Shown here: positions 54,168-62,659 of the stretch, in pieces
Layout of the letters: the number at the start of each line of letters is the position of its first letter
How positions within the stretch are numbered: position 1 is the stretch's first letter
Assembly (NCBI RefSeq): GCF_000426625.1
Contig: NZ_KE384547.1
Location: forward strand, 356,986 to 420,985
Source: Psychrilyobacter atlanticus DSM 19335
GTDB taxonomy: Bacteria; Fusobacteriota; Fusobacteriia; Fusobacteriales; Fusobacteriaceae
Direction of reading: 5' to 3'
Length of the DNA stretch: 64,000 bases
The notes under the pieces: generated by a model
The model's database searches: none
The model's input: only the letters and a program-made list of their open reading frames with translations
What the model was told of the DNA's origin: nothing
Position numbers and translations under genes: made by a program

Positions 54168-55385
54168 CTATTTTAAATTTAAAAACTCTTTAGGGTTATT
54201 CATAACAAGATTTTCTAAAAACTCTTTTTTATGGAGGTCACTTATATTTGCTGACTTAACTACCTTTTCAAATTTATTGAAGTAATTTTTATAATGTGCC
54301 TCATAACAAACATCGGATAAAACCATGGGAACGTCGGAACCCCACAGGAGTTTATCACTGAGTCTAAATTCTCCCTCAATAAATTTACCTTTATAATCAA
54401 ATTCAATAACTTTTTTCAAATTACTGGAAAAATCATTTAATTTATTTTTTCCATAACTATATGCTGATATATCAGAATATGTGTTTGGGTATTTTTGAAG
54501 TAATTTAATTATGGTATAGGTCCATGAATTTTTATCTATACCTCCAACCCATATTTTTAAAGGATCAAGCATGTCTTCTACTCCATCTTCCCCACCAAAA
54601 TGAGCAAAGTTTACCTTCAAATTTTTGAGTTCCGGATTATCGTTGAAAAGTTTCAGCCAATTTAAAGGGTTCGTATAATTTTTAATCTCTTTTTTTGTAC
54701 TGTTGCCTCCATAACTTCCTTCTTGGCAGTGGACGGTAATGGGGATATCTTTTTCAACACACCATCTATAAAATTTTAAATATCTTTCTCTATTTTCTGC
54801 TGGATAAGGGTTGAACCCCATTGGAGGATATAATTTAATCCCCAAGATACTTCCGTTTTTAATTTCTTTTATAGTAGTATTTTTTTGGGGAGCAAAGCCA
54901 TAATTTTTCCATAAATTTTGTATTTGCTGCAATCCATCTGCTAAGATTAATTTTCTGAGGTCAAATCCTATAAACGGGCAGATTTTAATTTTTAATTTGG
55001 ATGATGATTTATCAATTGCATCTATCAATCTTTTAGTCTGGGCTTCTAAATTAGAAAAATTATCTTCATCCTCTTTTACAGAATCAAAATCTATGATTAA
55101 AGGGGTTATCAATATATCGGTATCACCGCCGGTTAGATCTAATAGATGGGTTTCAAATTTAAATATACTGTCTTTTAAACTTCTTTCAAAAAATTTAATG
55201 AAATCTTTCTTTTTCTCTATCTCCTTGATTTTGCTGGTTCCGTACAATGCACCGGCTAAAGGTACAGCAGTTCCTAAAAAAAGCTTTGAAAAAGTATTGA
55301 AATTTACCTTTCCTTGGATCGTTTCGTATAATGGAATATCAACGATATTAAATATATGGCAATGACTATCGATAAATTCTTTCAT
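54168..55385 (-). CDS. Amidohydrolase-family metal-dependent hydrolase
   Basis: A 405-residue TIM-barrel hydrolase. The N-terminal His8-x-His10 in IDSHCHIF, the strand-5 ITVHCQEG, NFAHFGGED and the late catalytic Asp in LLWGSDVPM follow the amidohydrolase-2 pattern of one or two metal ions. The substrate is not recognisable; the family includes decarboxylases and lactonases. ATG 55385 follows GAGGAGG; the upstream extension is rejected. It is a single gene between two nearly identical terminator palindromes. No signal peptide. Confidence 0.8.
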   Translation of the reverse strand: MKEFIDSHCHIFNIVDIPLYETIQGKVNFNTFSKLFLGTAVPLAGALYGTSKIKEIEKKKDFIKFFERSLKDSIFKFETHLLDLTGGDTDILITPLIIDFDSVKEDEDNFSNLEAQTKRLIDAIDKSSSKLKIKICPFIGFDLRKLILADGLQQIQNLWKNYGFAPQKNTTIKEIKNGSILGIKLYPPMGFNPYPAENRERYLKFYRWCVEKDIPITVHCQEGSYGGNSTKKEIKNYTNPLNWLKLFNDNPELKNLKVNFAHFGGEDGVEDMLDPLKIWVGGIDKNSWTYTIIKLLQKYPNTYSDISAYSYGKNKLNDFSSNLKKVIEFDYKGKFIEGEFRLSDKLLWGSDVPMVLSDVCYEAHYKNYFNKFEKVVKSANISDLHKKEFLENLVMNNPKEFLNLK

Positions 55386-55461
55386 GATGACAACCTCCTC
55401 AAATAAAAAGTATAACAGCACCTAATTAATTATGCTTTAAAAAGATTGAAAAATCAAAATT

Positions 55462-55497
55462 AAAAAAAGCTGCGGAATTTTCCACAGCTTTTTTAGT
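55462..55497 (-). terminator. Intrinsic terminator after the M16C peptidase gene
   Basis: On the minus strand AAAAGCTGTGGAA and TTCCGCAGCTTTT pair with one U-G, then a T-run. The wobble pairs only in minus-strand RNA, marking its direction. Confidence 0.82.
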
Positions 55498-55515
55498 TTT
55501 GATTCTTAACTTACC

Positions 55516-58503
55516 TTATTTTATCTCCTCAAATTCGATGATTTTATCGAAATGAGAATTACTTCCTTTTTCTTTTATGATATTTTCATTGTTTACAGTA
55601 GAATAATGTTTTTGCTCACTAAACTTAGTCATTATCTCGATAAATTCTGGAATATCTTTCTTAGAAGTAGATAAAACTTCTGCTTTTTCCCTCTCCATAT
55701 CTTCTAAACTTATATCATAAAGATAGTGGGTGTATGAAAGGTTCATAAGGGTATCAGGAGTATAGGCCTGATAGTATTTCGCCATACTTTTCAAGATAAA
55801 CCCGTCAAACTTTTCTTGTTTTATATTCAGCTCACCTTTTAAATAATTAGGTATTTCTTTGTAAGTATCGATAGTTTTATCCACTTCACCATCTCTGTAA
55901 GACGAAGCTACGATATCCCTGTTTAATGTGATATAGAACCAGGCACCATAGGCACCATTTTGCACTCTGATTTTGTTGTTTAAATATTCATTGATCATAT
56001 TAGACATGATCTTATATTTTCCGTTGTACTCATAACCCATGTCTACCAGGTTATTACCCCAAGAGGTAGATCCATTCTGAGCTGGGACTGTAATGGCTAG
56101 ATTAGAATTTTCTAACTTTCCATAACTTTCTTTTTCAATAGGTATATCTTTCATCTTACTTAAAAGAGGTGTAATGTCTTTTTTAAAGTTTTGATAGTTG
56201 CCCCTATTAGCATAAAAGATAAGTAAGTTATGTTTATTGAATATTTTTTCTCTGATATTTTTCATATCTTTCTGTAGTTGTAGGAAATTTTCATCATAAT
56301 TTTCTAAAATTTTATTTAATTTAGTCAGCATAGGAGGGTAGACATAATAACCTCTTCCACCAAAATTAACTTCCTCATCTAAATAATAGTTATAGTTTGG
56401 ATTGATCATAGACATAGCTTTTATTACCGACATCCTGTTGATGACATTGGCATCTGAAGAGCTGGTTAAGATTGAGTCACGGAGACCCTCTAATCTTTTT
56501 TTGATCTCTAATTTATTATCAAAATTTCCTTCTAAGAATATATTTTCCAGTGTATTGTATACTTCTGTATTGTCGTCCTGAAGATATTCAAAATTAATTA
56601 CAAATCTTCTAGAGATATTGTCGTTATCCAAAAGAGAAGTCCTGTTGTTTAAACCAAGTTTGAAAAAATATTTAGTTAAATTATTTGAGATCTCCTCAAA
56701 GGAAAAGTCTTTGGTACTACTGGTTGTCATCAGATATGAAAATAACTCCGAGTCTAGTTTTTCAGATTGATCTAAACCGCTGGCATCGAACTTTAAAGAA
56801 ACTAAGTTAATATCATAGGTATTGATATCGTTGTCTACAAATGTGACTCCATCTACAGATTCTTCACTTCTTTTTACAGTAGGAATTTCAGAGTCAGAAA
56901 GGTCATTTAATTTCACACTAGGGATAGAATCGATAATTTTTTTATCCACAGGTTCCTTTGACCAGGCATTGAATTTTTTAATCTCACTATTTAAATCTTC
57001 TAATTCTTTATTGTTTAGACTTTTTTCAAATTCACTCAATTTTTCTTTTTCTATGGTTTCATTTTCAGCTAAAAGATCTTCGTTTGGAGTGAAGAAAATC
57101 TCCAATTTATTGGTATTATTTATGAAGTATTCCCCTATTAATTGTTTAATTTTTTCAGGATTATTAGCCAAATCTTCCAATATTTTTATCTTATCATCAG
57201 AGATGAATAGATATGGTTTGTCATAATAAAAATAACTTGTAGCTATACTGGTTGTGAGATCCGAGGCTCTTTCTTTAGAATATTGAGACTTAGCCAGTTG
57301 TTTTTTATAGTCTCTTAGAGCTAGTTCAACTATCTCAGGGTCTATTCCTGTTTTAGCGATCTCCTTCATCTTAGCGTCCATCAATTTCCTAAATTTAGCA
57401 ACCTCTTCTTTTTTTGCACCTTGGATAAGGTAATATCCTCTTGGTTGGATAGTATTATCATTATACAGGCCAAAACTACCGCTGAACTTTTCATCTACAA
57501 ATAGTTTTTTTAGTGGTGAGATCTCATAGTCGGCCAAAAGAGATGTTATAAACATAAGTTCTGGTAGAGAAGTCTTAGGTTTCATAAGGGTTCCATAGAT
57601 ATAGATGTTTGGGGATCCTTTAGGAGCAGGATAACTCTCGTTATGAAATTCATCCTTTAATTTTGTATTTTGAGTTTCAATTTCAGCTACCTCTGTTTTG
57701 TCATATTGGCTGTAGTATTCATCTAATTTAGCCAATGTTTTCTTTATATCCTGTTTTCCTGCTAAAACCACAACTGAATTAGAAGGAGTATAGTATTTTT
57801 CATGAGTTTTTCTTAGGTGATCTAGGTCTAGATTTGGAATACTATTAGGTAACCCTCCAGAAGAAAACCTGTAGTTTGCCATCTCATCTGGATACATCAA
57901 TCTATTCATTCTAAAAGATAGGTTTCTATATGGATTGGAAAAAGCTCCCTTCATCTCGTTGTAAACTATCCCATTTATGATTAGTTCACCGTTATTTGGA
58001 TTTCTATCATATCTCCATCCCTCTCTTTTTAAGGTGTTTTCATCTTCTAATACCAATGGATTGAAAACTGCATCTAAATAGATATCCATCAAATTATCAA
58101 AAGATTTTGGTTCCACTGCGGAGAACGGATAAACTGTATAGTCCTGACCGGTCATGGCATTTAAAAATGACGGGATATTTTTCGTATCCAGTTCATAGAA
58201 TAAATTTTTATCCGGGTATTTTTTTGAACCCTGCAAAACAGCGTGTTCAAATACGTGATTTACTCCACTGTCATCCACTACGGGAGTTTTAAATGCAATA
58301 CCAAAAACTTTTTCAGGAGATTGGTCGTCTAAATAAATAACGTGAGCACCTGTTTTTATATGTTCATAGGTATAACTTGTAGCTCCTAAATTTTTGATTT
58401 CTCTCGTTTCAATAATTTTAAATATCTCTTTTTCTTTTTCGACTTCTTTCTTACCGCAAGAGATAAGGAAAGAAAGGGTCATAAGTATCATGATTAATTT
58501 CAT
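55516..58503 (-). CDS. Lipoprotein M16C metallopeptidase (presequence-protease/insulinase-like)
   Basis: A 995-residue full-length M16C protease with all four domains. The signal peptide ends at lipobox Cys16 (FLISCGKK), so it should be a membrane-attached periplasmic lipoprotein. The inverted zinc motif His83-Val-Phe-Glu86-His87 (VNHVFEHAVLQGSKKYP) and the NEMKGAFSNPYR third-ligand region are intact. PreP-type relatives degrade free peptides inside organelles or cells; an anchored periplasmic one suggests peptide scavenging. A second, cytosolic M16 gene lies at 24958. Length agrees with the family. Confidence 0.9.
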   Translation of the reverse strand: MKLIMILMTLSFLISCGKKEVEKEKEIFKIIETREIKNLGATSYTYEHIKTGAHVIYLDDQSPEKVFGIAFKTPVVDDSGVNHVFEHAVLQGSKKYPDKNLFYELDTKNIPSFLNAMTGQDYTVYPFSAVEPKSFDNLMDIYLDAVFNPLVLEDENTLKREGWRYDRNPNNGELIINGIVYNEMKGAFSNPYRNLSFRMNRLMYPDEMANYRFSSGGLPNSIPNLDLDHLRKTHEKYYTPSNSVVVLAGKQDIKKTLAKLDEYYSQYDKTEVAEIETQNTKLKDEFHNESYPAPKGSPNIYIYGTLMKPKTSLPELMFITSLLADYEISPLKKLFVDEKFSGSFGLYNDNTIQPRGYYLIQGAKKEEVAKFRKLMDAKMKEIAKTGIDPEIVELALRDYKKQLAKSQYSKERASDLTTSIATSYFYYDKPYLFISDDKIKILEDLANNPEKIKQLIGEYFINNTNKLEIFFTPNEDLLAENETIEKEKLSEFEKSLNNKELEDLNSEIKKFNAWSKEPVDKKIIDSIPSVKLNDLSDSEIPTVKRSEESVDGVTFVDNDINTYDINLVSLKFDASGLDQSEKLDSELFSYLMTTSSTKDFSFEEISNNLTKYFFKLGLNNRTSLLDNDNISRRFVINFEYLQDDNTEVYNTLENIFLEGNFDNKLEIKKRLEGLRDSILTSSSDANVINRMSVIKAMSMINPNYNYYLDEEVNFGGRGYYVYPPMLTKLNKILENYDENFLQLQKDMKNIREKIFNKHNLLIFYANRGNYQNFKKDITPLLSKMKDIPIEKESYGKLENSNLAITVPAQNGSTSWGNNLVDMGYEYNGKYKIMSNMINEYLNNKIRVQNGAYGAWFYITLNRDIVASSYRDGEVDKTIDTYKEIPNYLKGELNIKQEKFDGFILKSMAKYYQAYTPDTLMNLSYTHYLYDISLEDMEREKAEVLSTSKKDIPEFIEIMTKFSEQKHYSTVNNENIIKEKGSNSHFDKIIEFEEIK

Positions 58504-58647
58504 AGTGCCTCCATATATATATGTTTTTTAGAATCACTAGAAGTTTACACTATATTGAATGTAATAACAAATATTTAGAGATGATATTAGAAAATAGAGT
58601 ATAATGAAGTTAAGATAAATAAAAAATAGTTATAAGGAGGTAAATTA

Positions 58648-59466
58648 ATGATGAGAATAATATTACTGATAGCAGGAGCACTTATGTTTACTTCTTGTTA
58701 CAATATAGATAACAAGAGTTATAAGGCAACAGGGTACAATGAGAGGGTGAGGTTTATAATACTTCATTATACTGCCATAGATACAGACAGATCCATTAGA
58801 GCGCTGACTCAGGGAAAAGTAAGTTCCCATTATTTGGTAACAGATAAAAGATGGGACTCCATATATCAATTAGTACCCCTTGAAAAAAGAGCATGGCATG
58901 CAGGTATAAGTGAATTTGGAGGTAGAACCAACTTAAATGACAGTTCTATAGGGATAGAGATAGTTAATAAAGGGTACAAGAAAACAGTTGTAGATTTAGA
59001 TACGGAAAGTGAAGTTAAAAATATAGCTAACAGAGAATTTTATCCCTACGAGGATTACCAAATAAAAAAAATAGGAAGACTTCTCCAAGATTTGGTAAAG
59101 GAATATAAGATATCTCCTAAAAATATATTGGGACATTCAGATATAGCACCTACAAGAAAACAAGATCCGGGACCAATGTTTCCATGGGAGGAGTTGTATA
59201 GAAAGTATGGTGTAGGAGCTTGGTATGAGATGGAAGATTTTCATAAATTTTATGATGAAAAATTGTACGGGAAATATAGTGAAGCAGATATTCAGATGGA
59301 ACTTAGAAGGTATGGTTATGGAATTAAAATAAGCGGAGAAAATGATGGAGAAACTATAAAGGTTATAGGAGCTTTTCAAGCTCATTTCAGACCGGCTAGA
59401 GTGACGGGAGAGATGGATTTAGAGACCTTTGCAATTTTAAAAGCACTCAATAAAAAGTATAGTTAA
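58648..59466 (+). CDS. N-acetylmuramoyl-L-alanine amidase, AmiD-like lipoprotein
   Basis: A 272-residue amidase_2 enzyme. The signal peptide has lipobox TSC (Cys17). The zinc site is formed by His40 in FIILHYTA, His in GHSDIAPTRKQDPGP (about 160) and the WHAG region (about 91-94). A C-terminal peptidoglycan-binding domain (about 200-272, ending TGEMDLETFAILKAL) follows. It would cleave the amide between muramic acid and L-alanine in cell-wall fragments. AAGGAGG is spaced for the first of two ATG codons (58648). Confidence 0.92.
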   Translation: MMRIILLIAGALMFTSCYNIDNKSYKATGYNERVRFIILHYTAIDTDRSIRALTQGKVSSHYLVTDKRWDSIYQLVPLEKRAWHAGISEFGGRTNLNDSSIGIEIVNKGYKKTVVDLDTESEVKNIANREFYPYEDYQIKKIGRLLQDLVKEYKISPKNILGHSDIAPTRKQDPGPMFPWEELYRKYGVGAWYEMEDFHKFYDEKLYGKYSEADIQMELRRYGYGIKISGENDGETIKVIGAFQAHFRPARVTGEMDLETFAILKALNKKYS

Positions 59467-59690
59467 TAGAAGGTAAAAGATGGTGGTAAATAAAATAAAT
59501 TATATAAGATGTTCTCATTAATGGGCATGTTTGTAATTGGAACTAAAAAATAATCTATGGAAATTAGGTGTTGAATTCAATTATGGTCAGCATCGTTAGT
59601 TTTCGAGGTTTTTATTCGTGGAAAAAAAATGATAAATATGGTAGAATATGCAGATATTATAAGGAATTTAGAGGAGGATTAGGGGCTTAT

Positions 59691-60617
59691 ATGGAAACTA
59701 ATAAATTGATAATAAACGGGATATTTTATGTGATACTTACGACTTTTTTTATTTTCTTATGGTTAAAAGAAAAAAAAGTAGTGGCACAGATAAGAGTTTA
59801 CAGGGATAGGTTTTCAGAATCTATAATTAAAAAATTAAATATAAAGTCTAAATATGGAAAAATAGGGATAAAAAAAACTGTTAACTTTACTGAGGCAATA
59901 GGATCAGCGTTAATCTTGGTACTTATAATTCAAAAATTTTATTTAGGAAATTTTTTAGTGCCAACAGGGTCTATGATCCCGACTATCGTTCCAAAAGATA
60001 GATTGTTTGGAAACATGGTGATATATAAATTCACCGAGCCTTCAAGGGAAGACATAATCGTATTCAAAGAACCTGTAGAAAATAAGGTTTTATACACAAA
60101 GAGACTAATGGGGCTCCCAGGGGAGACTGTAGAGATCTATGGAGAAAAACTGGTAATAGACGGGAAACAGGTGTCTGACAGAAGATACTCTAATTTAGGA
60201 CAGTTGGATTATAACCAGTGGATAGTTCCTAAAAAAGGGGATGAATTGACTATAATTCCTATGGAGAATTATAGTGAAGAATTTAAACAAAATAATGTGA
60301 AAATAGCTGAAGTTCAAAAATATCTGTTGGATAAACCTGGGGCACTGGCTCAGGTATTACCAAATGTAGATTTTTATATAAATGGAAAAAAAACAGGGAT
60401 GATATTGGATTATATCCATGATGAAGAGGTATTAAACAAATTGTTATCTGGAGAAACTGTAGAAACTATAATACCTGAGGATTATTTCTTAGCACTAGGA
60501 GATAATACCGACGGAAGTTCTGATTCTAGATTTTGGGGATTTGTAGCCCAGCACAGGATTGAGGGGAAAGCTTTTGTAAGATTTTGGCCATTGAATAGAA
60601 TCGGATTGTTAAAGTAA
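59691..60617 (+). CDS. lepB: Signal peptidase I
   Basis: A 308-residue membrane serine-lysine protease that removes signal peptides. Two N-terminal spans (about 8-26 and 68-82) precede the periplasmic catalytic domain with Ser94 in PTGSMIPT and Lys137 in LYTKRLMGLPG; box E reads GDNTDGSSDSRFWG. ATG 59691 is used, after GAGGAGG and AGGGG; the 41 residues encoded upstream in frame do not resemble the family. An internal insert (about 165-255) makes it longer than Bacillus SipS. Confidence 0.9.
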   Translation: METNKLIINGIFYVILTTFFIFLWLKEKKVVAQIRVYRDRFSESIIKKLNIKSKYGKIGIKKTVNFTEAIGSALILVLIIQKFYLGNFLVPTGSMIPTIVPKDRLFGNMVIYKFTEPSREDIIVFKEPVENKVLYTKRLMGLPGETVEIYGEKLVIDGKQVSDRRYSNLGQLDYNQWIVPKKGDELTIIPMENYSEEFKQNNVKIAEVQKYLLDKPGALAQVLPNVDFYINGKKTGMILDYIHDEEVLNKLLSGETVETIIPEDYFLALGDNTDGSSDSRFWGFVAQHRIEGKAFVRFWPLNRIGLLK

Positions 60618-60632
60618 AAAAGAGGTGAGAGA

Positions 60633-61676
60633 GTGTTTTTAAACTCTATAAATTATTTTAGAGGAATAGCTATATTTATAATTGTTTTAGGACATAGTTA
60701 TTGGCTGGCAGGATTTGAAGCGACTACAGGGGCAGAAAAAACCTTTGAAGCTATAGCTACTGGGGGGACAGCATTATTTGTCTTTGTATCTGGATTTATG
60801 TTCCATCATGTTTTTTATAAGAGAACATTTGACTACAAAAAATTCCTGATGAACAAGGGAAAAAATGTAGTACTACCTTATTTAATCATGTCTAGTTATG
60901 TAATTTACAAAGCTGTATTTATTAAAGGAAGTTATTTGAATTTAAAAAATATAGGAATAGAGATAAATAATAAAATTACTGCAATTTTATTTTATTATGG
61001 AACAGGTTACCATATGATAGCCTACTGGTATATACCTTTTGCAATCTTATTATTTGTAGCTTCTCCAATCTATCTGAGATATATAAAATTAAGTAATAAA
61101 ACACAAATTATATTGGTAGTGGCAGGGATAATTTTATCAAGTTTTATCCACAGGCCGACTAACAATTTTAATACCTTACAGTCACTTATTTATTTTTCAC
61201 CGATCTATGTAATGGGGATTTGGTCATCTATAAATAAGGGGATTATTTATGAAAAACTAAAGGGTAAGGAGATATGGCTGGCTATGGGATTTTTAGCTCT
61301 AGGTTATTTCCAGGGGGTAGTGCTCGATCATCCATATAATTATCAAAAAACAATTTTTGAATATAATGGAATAGATCTAACGATCTATCAAAAGGTATTT
61401 ATGATCTATTTCTTGATGATCTTACTTCATAGATTAGAAAATAAAAAAATATGGATATTGGACTTTATGGCTAAGTATAGTTTTGCAGTGTTTTTTATCC
61501 ATGGGTACCTCCTTATGAATGGTATGGAGTTAAAGAAAATTCTGGGATTAAATTTTCAGAGCGGGATATTAGGTCTATTAATAATTGCTTTTGTGATAAC
61601 CATGGGGTCGTGTTTTATAGCTTCTCTCATAAAAAGAATTTTGCCCAAGCATAGTAGAAAATTAATAGGAGCATGA
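60633..61676 (+). CDS. Acyltransferase 3 family membrane protein
   Basis: A 347-residue integral membrane protein with about ten spans. The start NSINYFRGIAIFIIVLGHSYW carries the R-G and GHS motifs of the acyltransferase 3 fold, whose His is thought catalytic. The YWYIPFAILLFVASP segment and a C-terminal FAVFFIHGYLL also fit. Family members O-acylate sugars of LPS, capsule or other glycans. The acceptor is unknown. GTG 60633 follows GAGGTGAG, 15 bp after lepB. Confidence 0.85.
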   Translation: MFLNSINYFRGIAIFIIVLGHSYWLAGFEATTGAEKTFEAIATGGTALFVFVSGFMFHHVFYKRTFDYKKFLMNKGKNVVLPYLIMSSYVIYKAVFIKGSYLNLKNIGIEINNKITAILFYYGTGYHMIAYWYIPFAILLFVASPIYLRYIKLSNKTQIILVVAGIILSSFIHRPTNNFNTLQSLIYFSPIYVMGIWSSINKGIIYEKLKGKEIWLAMGFLALGYFQGVVLDHPYNYQKTIFEYNGIDLTIYQKVFMIYFLMILLHRLENKKIWILDFMAKYSFAVFFIHGYLLMNGMELKKILGLNFQSGILGLLIIAFVITMGSCFIASLIKRILPKHSRKLIGA

Positions 61677-61682
61677 TAAAAA

Positions 61683-62123
61683 ATGACAGATATAAGAGAG
61701 ATAGAAGAGAACGAATTGATGGACCTTTTTGATATAGAGCAAATTTCCTTTAAAAATAGTTATAGGATCTCAACTTTGGCTGATATGTATGGAAAACCAT
61801 CTTATAAATTTCTCGGGATATTCAATAGAAACAGGCTGGCAGGTTATATTATATTACTTGATAGTATAGATATATATGAGGTGGTAAAGATAGCTATTTC
61901 TCCTATTTATAGAGGGAGAGGACTGGGAAAAAAACTCCTCACGTCTGTCTTGGAAAATTTGGATAAGAACCTGATGTTAGAGGTAAGAGTATCCAATGAA
62001 ACGGCGATCAACCTGTATGAAGGTCTGGGGTTTAAAAAGATCAATATCCGAAAGGGATATTATGGAGATACAGGGGAAGACGGTATAGTTTATCTGTTTG
62101 AAACTTCTTTTTCTTGCAATTAA
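61683..62123 (+). CDS. rimI: GNAT acetyltransferase, RimI-like
   Basis: A 146-residue GNAT domain. The acetyl-CoA site reads ISPIYRGRGLGKKLLTSVLE (about 79-98), then LEVRVSNETAINLYEGLGFKKINIRKGYYGD, the RimI signature for N-terminal acetylation of ribosomal protein S18. The common partners tsaB and tsaD are not adjacent. It starts 6 bp after the acyltransferase stop. Other GNAT substrates cannot be excluded. Confidence 0.82.
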   Translation: MTDIREIEENELMDLFDIEQISFKNSYRISTLADMYGKPSYKFLGIFNRNRLAGYIILLDSIDIYEVVKIAISPIYRGRGLGKKLLTSVLENLDKNLMLEVRVSNETAINLYEGLGFKKINIRKGYYGDTGEDGIVYLFETSFSCN

Positions 62124-62190
62124 GGAAGAGAAAATGTAGTGTGTTTTAGAATTTTTTCCTGATGTAGGAAAGGTGGCAAAAGAGGGGTTT

Positions 62191-62634
62191 ATGGAATATA
62201 AATTTATTGAAGACAAAGGCATAATAGAATTTGCAGAAAAACATCTGCATCTTTCATATTCTGCCGAAAAAGAGGTAGGAGAATTTTTTAAGGAATTAAA
62301 AAATATAAAGGGTATAAATTTTTTAGAATTTATAGAAAAAATGGAGATAGAATTAAACAATAACAGAAAACACGACACGATGAAATTTTTAAAAATCATA
62401 AGGGAGTATAGAAATCCTGTCATGACTAAAGCTATGAACAAAGTTAAGGGATTATCAAATTCAATAAAAAATAAGGGATTGGTAGTGGGTGTTCCTAAAA
62501 ATTTAGAGGGAGATACACTGACTTTAACTTGGACAATAAAATCTGCAGAAGATGTGGAAAAAATAGTATCTCATTTGGAAAAAAAGAAGGAAGATATAAA
62601 GAGTTTAATAACTACCATAAAATGTGGTGGATAA
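62191..62634 (+). CDS. Hypothetical protein
   Basis: 147 residues of no family I recognise. The N-terminal two thirds is helical and charged (EDKGIIEFAEKHLHLSYSAE), and the C-terminal part has LVVGVPKNLEGDTLTLTW, then a Lys/Glu-rich helix. No signal or membrane span. ATG 62191 follows GAGGGG by 3 bases; a GTG at 62173 in the same frame is the alternative start. It lies between rimI and purB and is probably co-transcribed with one of them. Confidence 0.6.
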   Translation: MEYKFIEDKGIIEFAEKHLHLSYSAEKEVGEFFKELKNIKGINFLEFIEKMEIELNNNRKHDTMKFLKIIREYRNPVMTKAMNKVKGLSNSIKNKGLVVGVPKNLEGDTLTLTWTIKSAEDVEKIVSHLEKKKEDIKSLITTIKCGG

Positions 62635-62659
62635 AATATATTAGGAGATGAAGAGAATA

